From Cycas panzhihuaensis (Eukaryota > Cycadophyta): a stretch of DNA of 64,000 bases. The stretch covers positions 169,267,741 to 169,331,740 of the forward strand of contig CM041465.1 of assembly GCA_023213395.1 (NCBI GenBank). Reading direction: 5' to 3'. A model generated the notes under the pieces. The model had not been told where the DNA came from, did no database searches, and saw only the letters and a list, made by a program, of their open reading frames with translations. Below are positions 61,252-64,000 of this stretch, one piece after another (within the stretch, counting starts at the first letter, position 1; every line of letters begins with the position of its first letter). The translations under genes and the position numbers were made by a program.

Positions 61252-62665
61252 AGTTAGTTATTATAAGGATTATCTATTAACTTATTATTTAGGTAGACTA
61301 TCATCTAAGCATCTTCCCTTAGATATTGGGCTAACATAGCTACTGATTTAGGGCAAGGAAATACCTTTGATATTAGCCCAATTTGTGCTAACCAAAATTT
61401 CCATAATTAGCTATTATTTTATTATTGTACTTTGAATTTGTTATTATTTGTTCCCTTCATGCTCACTATAATGTTACTAATGGTTGACATGATGGTACTT
61501 TTTTGCTAGCAGTTAATATGATAGGGTGATTTCATCCTACAACTTACTTTAGTCCAATGTATGAACTCCTTTACCTTTGTATTGTTCATTACCTCTACAC
61601 TGCTCACTCTATCTAGTGTTGATATGATAAATAAAATGAGATGAAAAAGATTAATATAACTATTCTACTCTATCTTTGTAGTGCTATATGCTTTGAACTA
61701 GTCTCTTATTTGTCACCTATTAATTCATCTCATGCATGTCATTGATCAAATGTTTGCTATTATACTATCAAAATGAATTTCCAAGATATAAGTTAAAGAT
61801 CAATGCTCCTATTTTCATGGAACTTCATTTGATTAATGACATTGAATAATTTTCTATATTTATTCATATTTTACCTAAGAGTATATCCTATTAGTCATTG
61901 AATCACTAATCCTTATACTTCTATGTAAAGAACATATTTTGTAGGGATCTTATTCTATGGAAGTTTAATTTTCTTTATAAAATACCTCAACTCTGAAAAT
62001 ATAAACTTATATATATAAATTACTTTACCTATGAACTTGTCATCTTGTGAGTTACTTCTTTTGAAGAGCCATCTCTCTTGTATATTATCTCTCCCATAAG
62101 TTACCTTTTCCATGAAATCACTTATTATAAATTTCCTTTTGCTTATTTATTTTTTTTCATTTTAACTTTTTGTAAGAAAGATCTTTCATGAGAAAATATT
62201 CTCTTTATACTCTTTCCCTAAAAACCTCACCCATATTTTACTTTTCTTTAGCTATATCTCACTAATAACAACCCAACTCTATGGAGTAATTTGCAAATCA
62301 TCGTCCCCATAAAGACCTTGTCCTATAAAACTACTCTTTCTAGAGACATAAATTTTGAATATAGACCTCTCTTGTGGGAGCCTCCTTTCATGGGGAAGAT
62401 GCATTATGGGAACTTTGTCATAAAAGCTATCTCTTTCAAACTCTCTCCTATAAACAAGACATCCCACAAACTCTTACTTCCACATACTTCTTGTTTGAAT
62501 AGTCAATCTTAGGTCCCAAAAGACATATAATTGGAATTATCTCTATTTATCTTTTTTCTTTATTTATGCTCAAATCTACTACTATATATACCCATTATCA
62601 AAATTAACTTTTACTTATACCATACTTTAATCACTATTATTGACATCTAGTCTTAAAACCTTTAG
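61252..62665. other. AT-rich region, no supported gene
   Basis: Stops in all frames. The frames 62279-62467 (minus) and 62291-62512 (plus) overlap each other and show no family motif. Imperfect CTTT/TTTCATG-rich blocks at about 62040-62480 look like an old low-complexity repeat. Confidence 0.4.
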
Positions 62666-63509
62666 TGTTATACCCTAAAGAGGTAATGCTTACATAACTA
62701 GCAAAGAAACTAATAGAGCTCTAAGATTAAGATTAAGTGCAATAACAAGAAACTATTTGAGCAAAGGTAGAAGCTTGCATTTATCCTTGCATTGCCATCA
62801 AGGTGGAAGCTTACAAATAGATTTCTAGAGTTTCATAGTTAAAGCCATGAAGCTTAAGCAATTAATAAAGACTAAACCAATTACTTAATTCTGAGAAAAG
62901 AAAACTCTAATTTAGTGAGTAAGAGACACTAGGAGGTTATGTACTTTGGTGTCATTCTTCCTTACTTTAGAATGATAATGGATCAATATGGATGGGAATT
63001 CATTTAGCTTCTATAATATATCCCATACATATGAGAGGAGAAGATAAAGACTCATATATTCATTAGTGGATTTGTGAGAATAGGCACATGCATAACATCA
63101 TAGGATCAGATTAAATATAAAATCATAGGAAAACAAATGAAGTTGCACATATACACTAGTTGACAGGTGGAAAACCCCTTCTGGGGAAGAAAAACCACCT
63201 TCTAAAGTTCTATTTTTATTAAGAATAGTGGTAAACAGAAAACCAAACAGGTAACCCACCTAACACCTAAACCAGCTTTTGAAAAGGCATACAGACAGCC
63301 CTCCTAGATTCATGGAACCATCTCCTTGAATCTAGGAGATGAATTTATACAACGAAAGGTTCATTGAAATGTAGTTCCACATTTCAACTACCTTTGACAT
63401 AAGATAAATTAATAAACATTAAAGTTTAAACATTATGATAACTTAAATATACATTTAGACATGTGACTTAAATATGAACTTTTAAAAAGATTACATTAAC
63501 ATTCTAACA
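62666..63509 (-). repeat. candidate 3' LTR of a minus-strand Copia
   Basis: On the minus strand it starts TGTTAGAATGTTAATG, directly after the purine tract TTAAAGGGGGA (63521-63511). A candidate end GGGTATAACA lies at 62675-62666, giving TGTTA...TAACA ends and 844 bp. The start is well supported by the purine tract and the RNase H end beside it; the far border is provisional. A 10-bp perfect inverted repeat CCTAGATTCA/TGAATCTAGG lies at about 63304-63337. Confidence 0.55.
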
Positions 63510-63556
63510 TCCCCCTTTAATGTAAACTTTTGTACTATAGAAAAAGAAGATCTTCA

Positions 63557-64000
63557 TCACGGTGATCCCCCTTTGATGGAGGCTTCTTTTATCTGCAACA
63601 GATCTCTGAGATTTAAAAACTTTGCTTCAGTTAAAGACTTCTTAAGAATGTCAACAATCTGTAGATCTGTTGGACAATAAGACAAAGAAACAAGATTATC
63701 AGTAACTAAATTGCAAATAAAATGCTGATGTAATTCAATATGGTTAGTCCTAGAATGTGAAACTGGATTAGTAGCTATAGTAATTACACATTGATTATCA
63801 ACTTTAAGTTCAATGGAAGAGTTTAAAGACAAACCAATTTCATTTAGTAAAGATTTGAGCCAAAGTGCTTCTTTACTAGCTTCAACAAGTGCACGATATT
63901 CCACTTCAGTTGTGGATAAAGCAAGTGTCTGTATTTTCTTACTAGACTAAGTAATAGGTGAGGAATCTATAAAAAATACATAACCTGAAGTAGATTTGCA
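63557..64000 (-). pseudogene. Ty1/Copia RNase H C-terminal part, runs off right edge
   Basis: The minus strand from the window edge reads 'CKSTSGYVFFIDSSPIT', a stop where Trp is expected, 'SSKKIQTLALSTTEVEYRAL', 'VEASKEALWLKSLLNEIGL' and 'KVDNQCVITIATNPVSHSRT'. It ends 'LRDLLQIKEASIKGGSP' at the stop 63559-63557. This is the Copia RNase H domain with its conserved acidic residues visible (E of TE-EY, D of VDN). It degraded RNA-DNA hybrids during reverse transcription. Only one stop is visible, so it is among the better preserved elements here. The purine tract and LTR follow directly. Confidence 0.92.

Overview
The window looks like nuclear DNA of a land plant with a large, repeat-rich genome. 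The evidence is one spliced plant-type gene surrounded by tens of kilobases of old, mutually nested LTR retrotransposons (Ty1/Copia, Ty3/Gypsy including a chromovirus), a truncated LINE and very small LTR elements (TRIM/SMART). A gymnosperm or a similarly bloated seed-plant genome would fit, but the sequence alone does not settle the species. There are no bacterial, organellar, CRISPR or rRNA features, and I recognised no tRNA gene.

Layout. 1-2.4 kb: minus-strand Gypsy gag relic with a candidate LTR and primer-binding site. 2.46-10.3 kb: a plus-strand Gypsy pol relic (RT, RNase H, integrase), split inside the integrase by a 4,998-bp compound insertion (4130-9127) flanked by the 5-bp duplication GTCAT. 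The insertion has two 382-bp LTRs, an interior without retroviral genes that carries fragments resembling two host genes (neutral ceramidase, eIF5A), and a GC-rich palindromic tail containing a TRIM-like structure. 10.3-11.9 kb: tandem repeats interrupted by a complete 324-bp SMART/TRIM element (86-bp LTRs, TSD ATTAG). 11.9-12.56 kb: an unrecognised broken gene on the minus strand. 12.95-16.2 kb: the only intact gene, a two-coding-exon TPR protein with a DPF-rich N-terminus (minus strand, 582 aa), with its GC-richer 5' flank.

16.4-23.9 kb: degraded repeats, including a minus-strand Gypsy RT and a broken gag-like frame. 23.9-38.1 kb and 55.1-61.25 kb are two diverged copies (A and B) of one unrecognised element carrying a minus-strand frame of about 740 codons with coiled coils. 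Copy A is interrupted by a LINE (25.4-26.5 kb), a gag-protease-only Gypsy (27.27-29.45 kb) and a full-length Copia (30.5-37.8 kb). Copy B is interrupted by a 2.5-kb non-coding LTR element (58.26-60.79 kb). Each copy supplies the empty site for the other's insertions. 38.5-43.2 kb: Gypsy chromovirus, plus. 43.2-47.5 kb: Copia, minus. 49.8-50.8 kb: a 1-kb AT microsatellite. 52.0-53.9 kb: Copia fragment, plus. 62.7-64 kb: LTR and RNase H end of another Copia, minus, running off the window.

Almost all element frames are broken by TAG/TAA where family alignments expect Gln or Trp, consistent with long-term deamination of methylated cytosine in silenced DNA. The one host gene stands out by its clean frame, splice sites and higher GC.
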